NCBI GenBank assembly: GCA_027065385.1 | Contig: JAMOOP010000116.1 | Span: 1 to 34,951, forward strand | Source of the DNA: Campylobacteraceae bacterium | GTDB taxonomy: Bacteria; Campylobacterota; Campylobacteria; Campylobacterales; Sulfurovaceae | DNA length: 34,951 bases | Direction of reading: 5' to 3' | In this document: one piece after another, positions 25,372-34,005 of the stretch | How positions within the stretch are numbered: the stretch's first letter is position 1 | Layout: every line of letters begins with the position of its first letter | Position numbers and translations under genes: made by a program | The notes under the pieces: generated by a model | The model's database searches: none | Told to the model about the DNA's origin: nothing | Seen by the model: only the letters and a program-made list of their open reading frames with translations

Positions 25372-26226
25372 CTAACTTCTTTTATAGGCAAAATATATAC
25401 TAACTAAAAGACCCAAAGGAAAAGAGAAAATAAAGGCTTCTCCCACATTTGAAAAATCAGTTATTAAGAAATATGGCCAAGCTACCTCTAAAAAACTATT
25501 ACTATTTTCTATATTTGTAATACCAATTGCACTACTTAATATAGTGAGAATTGAAACGGAAAAATATAAAACAGATATAAATATAAAAATAAAACTACTA
25601 ATTTTTTTCAATACTCCATTTTTCTTTTTTTCTATTTTGGTAGGGTTTTTATTATCTACAATAACTAAAGCTCTCTGTTTTATCTCTTTTTCTCTATTTA
25701 GAGCATCTTTTTTATCTTTATAAGATACAAGTGGATTAACTTCTAAATATAAGAGTTCTATTTTGCCGTTACTGTTCTCTTTTACTTTCCACTCTGGATA
25801 TATATCATTCGAACGAATAGTATCATATAATTTTTGTAGTGTATTATCTAATATAATATCATCTGTTAAAAAGTCTAAATTAATATCATCTATAAAAGTT
25901 ACTATTCCACTTTTAATAGGAGAATATTCAGTATATATACTCTTTTTAATATTATCTTCTCTCTCGTCCCACCAAGATACTAAATTATCACTGTCCAATT
26001 TCAATATATCTATTTTAAGAACTTCACCCCTATTTGAAGCTTCTAATAGATTTTTTTGAAAATTATCAATTTGATATTGAATTTTTTCTGTAAATTTTTT
26101 CATAGATTTAATCTTCTCTTCTTCTATACTCTTCTCTTGGGCTAAATTATCTTCTATATATCTATACTCTTGTTCATTCTGTTTTATTTTTAATAATTCT
26201 TGAGCCTTAATTCTTAAATCTCCCAT
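25372..26226 (-). CDS. Hypothetical coiled-coil membrane protein
   Basis: I place the start at the ATG at 26226 (MGDLRIKAQELL), six bases after a strong GGAGGT site; a longer frame from 26280 has no such signal. The 284-residue product has an N-terminal coiled coil (about 5-65) and a central soluble domain (about 70-200). A Lys-rich stretch leads into two hydrophobic segments (about 212-235 and 255-278) at the C-terminus. No catalytic motif or family is recognised. A good promoter (TTGTTA, 17 bases, TATAAT; plus-strand 26260-26288) precedes it, so it is probably a single-gene unit on the inner membrane facing the cytoplasm. Confidence 0.6.
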   Translation of the reverse strand: MGDLRIKAQELLKIKQNEQEYRYIEDNLAQEKSIEEEKIKSMKKFTEKIQYQIDNFQKNLLEASNRGEVLKIDILKLDSDNLVSWWDEREDNIKKSIYTEYSPIKSGIVTFIDDINLDFLTDDIILDNTLQKLYDTIRSNDIYPEWKVKENSNGKIELLYLEVNPLVSYKDKKDALNREKEIKQRALVIVDNKNPTKIEKKKNGVLKKISSFIFIFISVLYFSVSILTILSSAIGITNIENSNSFLEVAWPYFLITDFSNVGEAFIFSFPLGLLVSIYFAYKRS

Positions 26227-26579
26227 AAGATTACCTCCAAATAGTATATTTATTATAATATTATATAGAAGAAAGCCCACAATAACAAGCTTTTTAAACT
26301 AAAAAATCAAAAATTTATTGATTTCGCAAAATCTAATATAAATTTAAAATATTAAAAAACATATTTGGTGATAATTCTCTTTAGTTAAAAATCATTATAT
26401 AATAATTAAGATTAAAATAATATTATTTGTGTTTCTTTATTATTTTTTATTTGTATTATTTAGATAAGAAAAATTATTTTAAAATATAATTTTTTTATAA
26501 TTTCTAAAGAGTCAAACTTTTATAAAAAAACAACCTCTTCTAAGGTATAATTTCAGAATTTATTTCAGAAGGACACATT
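26227..26579. promoter_or_regulatory. AT-rich divergent intergenic region with two promoters
   Basis: This stretch of about 350 bases lies between divergent genes. The leftward promoter is TTGTTA/TATAAT (plus-strand 26283-26288 and 26260-26265, 17-base spacing). The rightward promoter has TATAAT at 26546-26551, and the DAHP synthase ribosome site AAGGA is at 26569-26573. The middle (about 26300-26520) is very AT-rich with A and T tracts. I see no gene, attenuator peptide or clear RNA structure in it. Confidence 0.5.
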
Positions 26580-27920
26580 ATGAATTGGACATCAAAATCT
26601 TGGAGAAACTTTCCAATTAAACAACAACCAAGCTATCCAGACAAAGAAATTTTAAAAAAGGTGGAAGAGAAATTAAGCTCATATCCACCACTAATCTTTG
26701 CAGGAGAGGCTAGAACTTTAAAAGAAAATTTAGCAAAAGTAGGAAGAGGTGAAGCCTTTTTACTTCAAGGAGGAGATTGTGCAGAGAGTTTTAATGACTT
26801 TAAATCTTCTACAATTAAAAACCTCTTTAAATTAATGCTTCAAATGAATATGGTACTTATGTACTCTACAGGAAAACCTGTAATTAAAGTGGGAAGAGTA
26901 GCAGGACAGTTTGCTAAACCGAGAAGTTCAGATTTTGAAGAGATTAATGGAGTAAAACTTCCATCATATCGTGGAGATATTATTAATAATATAGAATTTA
27001 GTGAAAAAGCTAGAATACCAAATCCTAATAATATGATACAAGCATATTATCAAGGCTCTGCAACAATGAACCTACTTCGTGCATTTTCTCGTGGGGGACT
27101 AGCAGATTTAAATATGGTTCATCAGTGGAACTTAGACTTTATAAAAGATAACCCTCTAGGTCAAAGATATGATGAACTTAGTAATAAAATAGATAAAGCT
27201 ATGAAGTTTATGAGTGCTTGTGGATTAAATAGTAAAAATACTCCTCAACTCCACCAAACAACTATATTTACATCTCATGAAGCATTGCTACTTAACTATG
27301 AAGAGGCATTAACAAGACAAGATGAAACAACTGATGAGTGGTACGACTGTTCAGCACACATGCTTTGGATTGGTGACAGAACTAGAGATTTAACTGATGC
27401 ACATATTGAATACTTTAGAGGAATTGAAAATCCAATAGGTTGTAAAGTTGGGCCAACAATGGGAGAAGATGAGTTAATTGAACTTATCAATATTTTAAAC
27501 CCAAAAAATGAAGAGGGAAGACTTAATCTTATAGTTAGAATGGGTGCAGATACAATAAAAGAGTATTATCCAAAACTTTTAAAACGGGTTAAAGATGAAG
27601 AATTACATGTAGTATGGTCATGTGACCCAATGCACGGAAATATAGAAAAGAGTTCAACAGGATTTAAAACAAGAAACTTTGATAATATATTAAAAGAGGT
27701 AGAACAGTTCTTTGAAATACATAAAGAAATGGGAACAGTTGCAGGTGGAATTCATTTAGAAATGACAGGAAACAAAGTAACAGAGTGTACAGGAAGCAAA
27801 TCAACACCGATTACAGATGATGATTTAAGTAGCAGATACCACACTCAATGTGACCCAAGACTAAATGCCTCTCAAGCTTTAGAATTAGCATTTATGTTAG
27901 GTGATGTAATTAAAGACTAA
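26580..27920 (+). CDS. 3-deoxy-7-phosphoheptulonate (DAHP) synthase, class II
   Basis: This 446-residue enzyme condenses phosphoenolpyruvate and erythrose 4-phosphate, the first step of aromatic amino acid synthesis. Class II (plant-type) hallmarks are [12 protein letters not shown] (about 60-71), [32 protein letters not shown] and WSCDPMHGN, supplying the metal ligands and substrate-binding residues. The length is normal for the class. It is a single-gene unit with its own promoter and ends in a bidirectional terminator. No attenuator or aromatic-rich leader peptide is visible upstream. Confidence 0.96.
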   Translation: MNWTSKSWRNFPIKQQPSYPDKEILKKVEEKLSSYPPLIFAGEARTLKENLAKVGRGEAFLLQGGDCAESFNDFKSSTIKNLFKLMLQMNMVLMYSTGKPVIKVGRVAGQFAKPRSSDFEEINGVKLPSYRGDIINNIEFSEKARIPNPNNMIQAYYQGSATMNLLRAFSRGGLADLNMVHQWNLDFIKDNPLGQRYDELSNKIDKAMKFMSACGLNSKNTPQLHQTTIFTSHEALLLNYEEALTRQDETTDEWYDCSAHMLWIGDRTRDLTDAHIEYFRGIENPIGCKVGPTMGEDELIELINILNPKNEEGRLNLIVRMGADTIKEYYPKLLKRVKDEELHVVWSCDPMHGNIEKSSTGFKTRNFDNILKEVEQFFEIHKEMGTVAGGIHLEMTGNKVTECTGSKSTPITDDDLSSRYHTQCDPRLNASQALELAFMLGDVIKD

Positions 27921-27931
27921 TGGATTTTAAG

Positions 27932-27956
27932 AAAAAGGAGCTAAAAACTCCTTTTT
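27932..27956. terminator. Bidirectional terminator between DAHP synthase and the FadL-like gene
   Basis: AAAAAGGAG (27932-27940) pairs with CTCCTTTTT (27948-27956) around a 7-base loop, with A- and T-tracts on both sides. It serves both convergent genes and overlaps the stop codon of the leftward gene by one base. Confidence 0.85.
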
Positions 27957-29191
27957 TAAAATTCATAATTTATACCTGCTGTAAATAAATCAGCACCACC
28001 TCCACCGAACTTTCCTATAATTCCATTAATATTTTCTCCTGCTTTAAGAGTTATACTCTCTTTTTCATCATGCAGATAAGATAATCCCCATGAGATACTA
28101 TCTGTTGCCTTTACACGAAATCCCATTGAGAATATATCTCCATCACTATCTGGTAACTCATAGTTTATATACTTTTTAGGAATTGGAGTCTCATCTTTAG
28201 CATAAGCTAACATATAAGTTACACTATCCATTTTAATAGTAGCCCCTACTCTAAAAGTATCTGTATCTTCCCAATTTTTGGCTTTTGGGTTATCAAATGG
28301 TTCAATAAGAGGGGCTTTAATAGTAGAGCCGTAATTAAAATCTAAACTCTTATATTTTGACCAATATGTTCTTTCATAATTAAACTCTAAAGTGTATCTA
28401 TCTTGCCATGTTTTACTAACTGCTAAATTAAGTGAGGCTGGAAGTGGTACTGTTACATCTGCACTATACTGTTTTCCTAGATTTCCAATATATAAATTGG
28501 CATCTCCCTCCTCTTTTAAATTAATATTTGAGCGATAAGTCATAGCTAAATTTATATCGGGCATTGGTTTATATGTAGTTGCTAAATTATACCCATACTC
28601 TAAAGTATCGCCCTCCATCTCTCTTTTAATTGGAACTCCAACCTCTCCTCCATCACTATATACTTTTCCTTCTGAATATATAGCTCTAATACCTCCACCA
28701 ATAGCAAAATTATTAGATACTCTATATGATACAACAGGGTTAAACTCAACAACTTTTAATGTAAACTCTTCGGCAAAAAGTTTTTGATAGCTACTATCCC
28801 ATCTTTTAGAGAGTCCTGCAGGAATAGTTACACTAGAACCCCATCTAAAAGAGCCTATTGGATTTGATACAAAATGAAGATATGAAATTCCTATATCTTC
28901 TACTTTAGACTCTCCATTAGCTGAATGTATATCTGTAGGAGATAAAGCTTGATTACCTATAAATTTGTTTTCTGGTAGATGGACTAATGTACCACCCACC
29001 TCTACTAAATGGTTATTAGAGTTTAAAAAAGCCATATTGGCAGGATTAAAATATGCTGTATCTGCACCTGTAGTGTGTGCCACATAAGCACCACTTAGTG
29101 CTGTTGAGTTTATAGATTGTTCAGGTAGTTTATATGCACCTGCTACTAAAAATGAACTTGTTATTACGCTTAGGGTTATTATATTTTTCAT
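27956..29191 (-). CDS. OmpP1/FadL-family outer-membrane transporter
   Basis: This 411-residue protein has a signal peptide (about 1-18). The FadL-type N-terminus follows: YKLPEQSINSTALSGAYVA, then TAYFNPANMAFL with the conserved Asn-Pro-Ala. The remainder is amphipathic beta strand ending in GINYEF, an outer-membrane barrel terminus. FadL-family pores admit fatty acids and other hydrophobic compounds. It is the last gene of a leftward operon, 11 bases after a lipase-like lipoprotein gene that itself follows an M20 amidohydrolase gene. Its substrate is therefore probably an ester- or amide-linked acyl compound. Confidence 0.9.
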   Translation of the reverse strand: MKNIITLSVITSSFLVAGAYKLPEQSINSTALSGAYVAHTTGADTAYFNPANMAFLNSNNHLVEVGGTLVHLPENKFIGNQALSPTDIHSANGESKVEDIGISYLHFVSNPIGSFRWGSSVTIPAGLSKRWDSSYQKLFAEEFTLKVVEFNPVVSYRVSNNFAIGGGIRAIYSEGKVYSDGGEVGVPIKREMEGDTLEYGYNLATTYKPMPDINLAMTYRSNINLKEEGDANLYIGNLGKQYSADVTVPLPASLNLAVSKTWQDRYTLEFNYERTYWSKYKSLDFNYGSTIKAPLIEPFDNPKAKNWEDTDTFRVGATIKMDSVTYMLAYAKDETPIPKKYINYELPDSDGDIFSMGFRVKATDSISWGLSYLHDEKESITLKAGENINGIIGKFGGGGADLFTAGINYEF

Positions 29192-29202
29192 TTACTTCTC
29201 CT

Positions 29203-30450
29203 CTAATATCCAATAGTTGCTTTTCTAACAGTAGAAAATATATCTGTTGCCACACCATAAGCTAATGCTCCACAATCTCCATGAGTTACATTATGGTCAA
29301 GTCCAAGTGTTGCCTCAACTGGTATAAGAGATACATCTCTAGCACCCATTGCTTTCATTGTAGCCTCTGTAATTTGAGATATACCATAAGGAATAACCTC
29401 ATCTCCCTCACACTGAACCAATCTAACAGATGTCTCTGGACTCCATGCGTGAACAGAGTTTTCTACAACTGCATCTCTAAACCAAAATGTACTATCTGTA
29501 AAGAAACTATTTACAAAACTTGGTTTAAATAGTCCTCTCTCTCCTGTAGTATCATAACTTAACTCTGGGTCAATTAAATCTCTAGCTATAGAGCCATCTA
29601 GTAGAGTGGGTAGTTTAGACGCATAAGGTTCATTAATTAAAGTCGTTGTCTCTTTTTCATAAGCTTTTCCATAAGCATAGACAAAATCAGCCATAAATGA
29701 TGGAACTGATAACTTTTTAGCAGACAATACACCAAAAGCTGTTCTATTTACATCATAAGGTCCTGCCATTGGGATTGCCATTGTTACATTTAATTCACCA
29801 CTCTCTTCTATCTGTTGTAGAGTAGCCATAGAGGCGTATCCACCCTCACTATATCCAGTTAAGAAGAGTTGGTTATTTAATTTAATATTATTCTCTTTTG
29901 CAAACACTTTTACAGCCTTAATAAAATCAATACTACTACTTGCTAATGATTTTTTTAATATAAATGGGTGATAGTGTTTTTTATAAGAGTCACCAAATCC
30001 AATATAGTCAGGTTGAAGTGTAGCAAATCCACCAAGAGAAGTTAAAATAATAGAAGAACCATCAGGAGTACCATTATTTGTTGCTATAACAGATGGTGCG
30101 TCACTATTTGCAAAAATTGTACCATGGTCATCACTTACCATTGATAGACCTATTTGACTAATGGCTGGAGGCATATCTGTAGGAATTACAAATAGTCCAG
30201 ATACTCCAATCTCTTCGCCCTTTTCATCTGTTGTTGTATAAGAGATTTTATAACCCTTATATCCAAATACTGTTCTATTCTCATCAATAAGCCCTTTTGA
30301 GATTAAAGACTCTTTCATCATTTTTGCTGAAAAATCAACAACTAACTCACCACCTTTTACCTTTTCATTTTGTGGATTGTCTATATCTCCACAACCTAAA
30401 ACTAAAAGTAGTGGGGTTATTACTGCTATGGTTCTTACTATATTTTTCAT
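29203..30450 (-). CDS. Lipase-like alpha/beta-hydrolase lipoprotein
   Basis: This 415-residue protein has a signal peptide ending in LLLVLGC with lipobox Cys20, so it is probably membrane-anchored on the periplasmic or outer face. The alpha/beta-hydrolase nucleophile elbow GYSEGG gives Ser201. Later acidic and His candidates lie in CEGDEVIPYG and DHNVTHGDCG. The layout (TTDEKGEEIGVSGLFVIP, then QPDYIGFGDS before the elbow) resembles secreted lipase/esterase families. It sits between the M20 amidohydrolase gene and the FadL-like gene with gaps of 13 and 11 bases. The substrate is unknown; ester hydrolysis before or after uptake is inferred. Confidence 0.8.
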   Translation of the reverse strand: MKNIVRTIAVITPLLLVLGCGDIDNPQNEKVKGGELVVDFSAKMMKESLISKGLIDENRTVFGYKGYKISYTTTDEKGEEIGVSGLFVIPTDMPPAISQIGLSMVSDDHGTIFANSDAPSVIATNNGTPDGSSIILTSLGGFATLQPDYIGFGDSYKKHYHPFILKKSLASSSIDFIKAVKVFAKENNIKLNNQLFLTGYSEGGYASMATLQQIEESGELNVTMAIPMAGPYDVNRTAFGVLSAKKLSVPSFMADFVYAYGKAYEKETTTLINEPYASKLPTLLDGSIARDLIDPELSYDTTGERGLFKPSFVNSFFTDSTFWFRDAVVENSVHAWSPETSVRLVQCEGDEVIPYGISQITEATMKAMGARDVSLIPVEATLGLDHNVTHGDCGALAYGVATDIFSTVRKATIGY

Positions 30451-30463
30451 AATATTCTCCTCT

Positions 30464-31663
30464 TTATCTGTTAGAGTTAAGATACTCTATTGCTGTTGCT
30501 CCTAATATTTTCATACCTATCTCTAAGGCATCATCATCGACATCAAACATTGAATTGTGTTGTGCATAGTCTGTTCCTTTCTTATGATTTGCAGTACCTA
30601 GTCTAAAAAAGCTCCCCTTTACAATTTTTAGATACTCTGAAAAATCCTCTCCACCCATAACTGGGTCAATAAGATTTACTGTATTTTTATCTCCAATAAT
30701 CTTCTTAGACTCTTGGACTAAAATATCAACTATCTCATCATTATTAATAAGTTCAGGCTGTCCAAACTGGTAACTAAACTTATATTCAGCACCCATAGAT
30801 TTACAAATTCCTTTAATACTCTCCTCCATCATAAGGGGAATTTTTTTTCTAATCTCTTCATTAATTGTTCTAACAGTTCCAGTTACAACTACATCATCAC
30901 ATATAATATTAGAAGCTTTCCCTCCATTAACAGTTCCTAAAGATATAACAGCTGGGTGAAGTGGGTCAATTCGTCTTGATACAATATGATTTAGAGCATT
31001 TATAACCATTGATGTAACTAAAATTGCATCAACCCCCTCATGAGGTCTTGCACCATGCGCACTTTTACCATAAACCTCTATACTAAATATATCAGCTGAT
31101 GCCATCATTACACCATATTTATATCCAATCTGCCCTGTTGGAAGATATGGATAGACATGCAGACCTAAAATCATATCTACACCATCTAATACACCCTCTT
31201 TTATCATATCAATACTACCACCCTCTTTACTCTCTTCTGATGGTTGAAAGATAAATCTAAAATTTCCACCTAATCTATTTTTTCTACTTAAAATTTTTAA
31301 TCCAATGGCTACTCCTAAAAGATTTGCAGTATGTGCATCATGTCCACAAGCGTGCATAATACCCTCTATTTTAGAAGCATAAGGTTTACCAGTTCTCTCA
31401 ATAATAGGCAAAGCGTCCATATCTCCACGAATGGCAACCATTTTCGCATCTTTTTGGGTTATTAAATCAGCAGTAAGTCCATAGTTATCAGGATACTCTT
31501 TAACCTCATAACCATAAACTTCTAAAATATTTTTGACTAAAGTTTTAGTCTCTTTTTCTTTTCCAGAGAGTTCTGGATATTGATGAAGTTTGTGTCTAAT
31601 TTCTATAATTTCATTATCTATATTTTCAACTATTTTAAAATAATTCTCTTTTAAATGTTGCAT
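30464..31663 (-). CDS. M20 family amidohydrolase (hippurate/N-acyl-amino-acid hydrolase type)
   Basis: This 399-residue metallopeptidase-family enzyme carries the two-metal motifs MHACGHDAHT (about 103-112, with Cys106 and His108), PSEESKEGG (about 141-149), GLHVYP and the C-terminal HNSMFD. The dimerisation-domain stretch GKSAHGARPHEGVDA is typical of the hippurate hydrolase/IAA-amino-acid hydrolase branch, which releases an acyl group from N-acyl amino acids. There is no signal peptide, so it is cytosolic. An AGAGGT site precedes the ATG, and a TATAAT -10 box is at plus-strand 31684-31689. It is the first gene of the three-gene acyl-compound operon. Confidence 0.9.
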   Translation of the reverse strand: MQHLKENYFKIVENIDNEIIEIRHKLHQYPELSGKEKETKTLVKNILEVYGYEVKEYPDNYGLTADLITQKDAKMVAIRGDMDALPIIERTGKPYASKIEGIMHACGHDAHTANLLGVAIGLKILSRKNRLGGNFRFIFQPSEESKEGGSIDMIKEGVLDGVDMILGLHVYPYLPTGQIGYKYGVMMASADIFSIEVYGKSAHGARPHEGVDAILVTSMVINALNHIVSRRIDPLHPAVISLGTVNGGKASNIICDDVVVTGTVRTINEEIRKKIPLMMEESIKGICKSMGAEYKFSYQFGQPELINNDEIVDILVQESKKIIGDKNTVNLIDPVMGGEDFSEYLKIVKGSFFRLGTANHKKGTDYAQHNSMFDVDDDALEIGMKILGATAIEYLNSNR

Positions 31664-31683
31664 TTTGTGAACCTCTTTTTTTT

Positions 31684-31689
31684 ATTATA
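31684..31689 (-). promoter_or_regulatory. -10 box of the amidohydrolase-lipase-FadL operon
   Basis: Minus-strand TATAAT ends 20 bases upstream of the ATG at 31663, with an AGAGGT ribosome site in between. No convincing -35 hexamer is visible. Confidence 0.45.
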
Positions 31690-31736
31690 TAAACTTTCTA
31701 CTTAAAATATAATATAATCAAGAGGATTAGCTTATG

Positions 31737-32573
31737 TTAAAAGACTATGGTTCTATTTCCATTTATAAAGACTCTATCGTTTAAGACTAAATTTAAAGCA
31801 CGAGATAGAACAATTTTTTCAACATCTCTACCAGCCTTTTGCATATCTTTCCACTCTAATCTATGATTAACGGGGATTACATCTTGAGCTATAATTGGAC
31901 CTTCATCTAAATCATCTGTTACAAAATGAGCTGTTGCTCCAATTATCTTAACACCTCTTTGGTGAGCCTGTTTATATGGATTTGCACCAATAAATGCAGG
32001 AAGAAATGAGTGGTGAATATTTATAATTTTTTTACTATAGGTTGATACAAAGTTAGGAGTTAATATTCTCATATATTTAGCTAAAACCATATAATCAAAA
32101 CCATATCTATTAACTACTTTCATAACCTCCTCTTCATGCTCCTCTCTACTTATTCCATTAGCACTTATATGAAAAAAAGGTATATCAAAACGGTTAACTA
32201 AACTCTCTAAAGTCTTATGATTAGCAACTACTGCTACTATATCAGCATCAAGCTCCCCTGCCTCATGACGAATAAGTATATCTCCTAAAGCGTGAGACTC
32301 TTTAGTAGCTAAAATTATAATCTTCTTTCTTCGAGGTTCAATAACTTGTAAATTAGCAGATAATGGAATAACTTTTTTTAAAGCATCTCTTAACTCATCT
32401 ACATTAAAATCACCTGTCACAACAGTTCTCATAAAAAATTTACTCTGCTCTTTATCTACAAATTCACGATTATTTTCAATATTTAAGTCTCTATCATAAA
32501 AAACTTTTGAAATCTGATAAACTAGCCCTTTATTATCTTGACAATCTATTAAAACTCTTACTCTCTTTTCCAT
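31737..32573 (-). CDS. purU: Formyltetrahydrofolate deformylase
   Basis: This 278-residue protein combines an N-terminal ACT domain (about 5-78, RVRVLIDCQDNKGLVYQIS) with a C-terminal formyl-hydrolase domain (about 83-278). The domain contains NIHHSFLPAF (185-194) and DLDEGPIIAQ (221-230), supplying the Asn, His and Asp of the active site. PurU releases formate from 10-formyl-THF, balancing one-carbon pools and supplying formate for PurT-type purine synthesis. The length matches E. coli PurU (280). The gene stands alone on the minus strand. Confidence 0.96.
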   Translation of the reverse strand: MEKRVRVLIDCQDNKGLVYQISKVFYDRDLNIENNREFVDKEQSKFFMRTVVTGDFNVDELRDALKKVIPLSANLQVIEPRRKKIIILATKESHALGDILIRHEAGELDADIVAVVANHKTLESLVNRFDIPFFHISANGISREEHEEEVMKVVNRYGFDYMVLAKYMRILTPNFVSTYSKKIINIHHSFLPAFIGANPYKQAHQRGVKIIGATAHFVTDDLDEGPIIAQDVIPVNHRLEWKDMQKAGRDVEKIVLSRALNLVLNDRVFINGNRTIVF

Positions 32574-32640
32574 TTTTTTCCTATTTATTTTTAAAGAATT
32601 ATACCACGAGAAGTTGCTGAATGGCTAAAGAGATAATAGC

Positions 32641-32658
32641 AAATAGTTTAAACTATTT
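32641..32658. terminator. 18-base palindrome after the small lipoprotein gene
   Basis: AAATAGTTTAAACTATTT is a perfect palindrome 12 bases beyond the stop of the leftward small lipoprotein gene. It could act as a weak terminator, but the following T content is poor. Confidence 0.3.
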
Positions 32659-32669
32659 ACTATTTAAGA

Positions 32670-32894
32670 TTAATCTCTTTTACAAGATGGACAAGTTTTA
32701 TAGAGAAGTTCTTTTGTGAATTTTTGAGAGCTAAGTGTAATTTTGAATTTTGCCATACAGTTTCTACACTCTGTTGAGTAAGATGCTGTTCGAACTTTAA
32801 CACCTTTTGGTGCAATGGTATTGCTTTTTTCCTGTGTATTTGCACAGCCTACAAATATAAGCAATATAGATATAATAATAGAGACTTTTTTCAT
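32670..32894 (-). CDS. Small Cys-rich lipoprotein (zinc-ribbon-like)
   Basis: This 74-residue protein has a signal peptide with lipobox FVGC (Cys17), followed by a short linker and two CxxC pairs: CRNC (43-46) and CPSC (68-71), 21 residues apart. The arrangement is that of a metal-binding zinc-ribbon knuckle, unusual for an exported lipoprotein because such Cys pairs are normally cytosolic or oxidised in the periplasm. A GGAG ribosome site precedes the ATG. No family is recognised. It lies between purU and the rhodanese gene on the same strand. Confidence 0.65.
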   Translation of the reverse strand: MKKVSIIISILLIFVGCANTQEKSNTIAPKGVKVRTASYSTECRNCMAKFKITLSSQKFTKELLYKTCPSCKRD

Positions 32895-32974
32895 TATCCT
32901 TTTCTCCTATTAAAAGTTGATAACTCTTAGTTACCAACTAATTATAACAAAAATTTAGAAAAAAAATTACTTTT

Positions 32975-33322
32975 TTAACCTTTTTCAATCTCTCCACGAT
33001 AAGATACAATTCCACCAGAGTGGTTAATTACATTTTTCATTCCATTTTGTTGAAAAACTCTTTGAACACTTCCACTTCTTGCATCTGTTCTACATGTAAA
33101 AATAACCGTCTTATCCTTATTCTCATCTAAAAACTGTTGACCCCATGATTGAAATATAGATGTAGGTTTTAATAAATCGACACCTTTAATATGACCCATA
33201 TCATACTCCATTTGCTCTCGTACATCAACTAAAATAAAATCAACATTCCCCTCTTCTCTCTCTTTTAAAAGAGTCTCTAATTCATTTGAATTTACATAAC
33301 TTTTTTTTAATAATTCACTCAT
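32975..33322 (-). CDS. Single-domain rhodanese-like sulfurtransferase
   Basis: This 115-residue protein is a lone rhodanese domain: LVDVREQMEYDMGHIKGV near residues 31-48 and the active loop CRTDARS starting at Cys77, a full six-residue loop that can carry a persulfide. There is no signal peptide, so it is cytosolic. The ATG follows AAAGGA. A minus-strand -10 TATAAT lies at plus-strand 33357-33362. It may serve sulfur trafficking together with the YeeE pair elsewhere in the window, but nothing in the sequence links them directly. Confidence 0.9.
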   Translation of the reverse strand: MSELLKKSYVNSNELETLLKEREEGNVDFILVDVREQMEYDMGHIKGVDLLKPTSIFQSWGQQFLDENKDKTVIFTCRTDARSGSVQRVFQQNGMKNVINHSGGIVSYRGEIEKG

Positions 33323-33423
33323 ATTTTATAAGTTCCTTTGTATAATTTAATAGTTTATTATACATAAAACTTATTATAAAGTGATAAATGATTATTTTAA
33401 TCAATAGAATAAAGTAATAAGTA

Positions 33424-33439
33424 TGCTACTATAGTAGCA
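33424..33439. promoter_or_regulatory. 16-base palindromic operator-like site
   Basis: TGCTACTATAGTAGCA is perfectly self-complementary. It lies in the divergent region between the rhodanese and lipoprotein genes and ends 22 bases before the rightward -10 box TATAAT (33462-33467), so it would cover or flank the -35 position. I do not recognise the regulator. Confidence 0.4.
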
Positions 33440-33490
33440 CATATTAATATATATTTTAATATATAATTCTAATAAAAAAAGGATTGTATT

Positions 33491-33940
33491 ATGAAAAAAA
33501 ATGTAATAAAGTTATGTGCTATATTTTTGAGTTTATTTTTTATTGTAGGATGTAGTCAAAAGGATATTTCTCCAACTACTATAAATAAAAAATCTGAGTT
33601 AAAGAAAAAAGATATAATTGTTAAAAAAGACAAGAAATCAAAAAATAGTGATTTGGAAATTGAAGTTAAACCTATTGTAAATAAGAAAATGGAAATTGTT
33701 ACAAAAGTTAAACCAGAAGTTGCAGTAGTTGGGGTAGATAAAATAAAAGATGGAGAGATACCTGTTGTAGTTGTTGACCCTGTAGAAGAAAAAGCTCCTG
33801 TAAAAGAGGTTGAAGTTTTACCTGTAGTTGATAATACTGTAGGTGTAATCACAAAAGTCCAGCCAACAATAGAAGTAGTAGAAGAGATACCTGTAAAAGA
33901 TGAAAATACAGCTGTTGTTATAGAACCAATTGTAGAGTGA
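33491..33940 (+). CDS. Val/Glu/Pro-rich lipoprotein, possibly truncated at its 3' end
   Basis: This 149-residue protein has a signal peptide with lipobox IVGC (Cys21), then a Lys-rich linker (about 38-58). A low-complexity region follows, made of Val, Glu, Pro and Lys in two imperfect repeats (VTKVKPEVAVV...IPVVVV and ITKVQPTIEVVEEIPV...AVVIEP). Such regions span the periplasm or surface as extended rods. The ribosome site is AAGGA. Its stop codon TGA falls within the GTGAAC that appears to be the end of an IS200/IS605-type element, so the original protein may have been longer. Its function is unknown. Confidence 0.65.
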   Translation: MKKNVIKLCAIFLSLFFIVGCSQKDISPTTINKKSELKKKDIIVKKDKKSKNSDLEIEVKPIVNKKMEIVTKVKPEVAVVGVDKIKDGEIPVVVVDPVEEKAPVKEVEVLPVVDNTVGVITKVQPTIEVVEEIPVKDENTAVVIEPIVE

Positions 33941-33944
33941 ACCT

Positions 33945-33998
33945 CCCCACCCTTCTAGTAAAACTAGATAGGGTGGGGCTTCCTTTGTGGGAAGTTTT
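33945..33998 (+). terminator. Two tandem hairpins: element right end, also a terminator
   Basis: The first stem pairs CCCCACCCT (33945-33953) with AGGGTGGGG (33970-33978), extended by TCTAG/CTAGA around TAAAA. The second pairs CTTCC (33979-33983) with GGAAG (33990-33994) and is followed by TTTT. On the plus strand it can terminate the lipoprotein transcript. On the minus strand it resembles the structured right end and omega-RNA scaffold region downstream of tnpB genes. Confidence 0.65.
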
Positions 33999-34005
33999 AT
34001 AAAAG

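Noticed and set aside
29281-29532. Plus-strand open frame with many Cys codons inside the lipase-like gene
   Set aside because: Antisense to a well-supported hydrolase; no ribosome site and no promoter of its own.
32608-32640. Stretch GAGAAGTTGCTGAATGGCTA resembling the 5' part and D-arm of tRNA-Ser
   Set aside because: No anticodon stem, T-arm or 3' acceptor complement follows; the downstream bases form an AT palindrome and then the lipoprotein gene end. At most a chance match or an old fragment.
32660-32845. Alternative minus-strand frame overlapping the small Cys-rich lipoprotein
   Set aside because: The alternative lacks a signal peptide and recognisable motifs, whereas the other frame has a lipobox, ribosome site and paired Cys.
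33556-33852. Minus-strand Thr/Ser-rich frame opposite the Val/Glu/Pro-rich lipoprotein
   Set aside because: Its composition is the direct complement of the Val/Glu/Lys-rich codons; no start signals.
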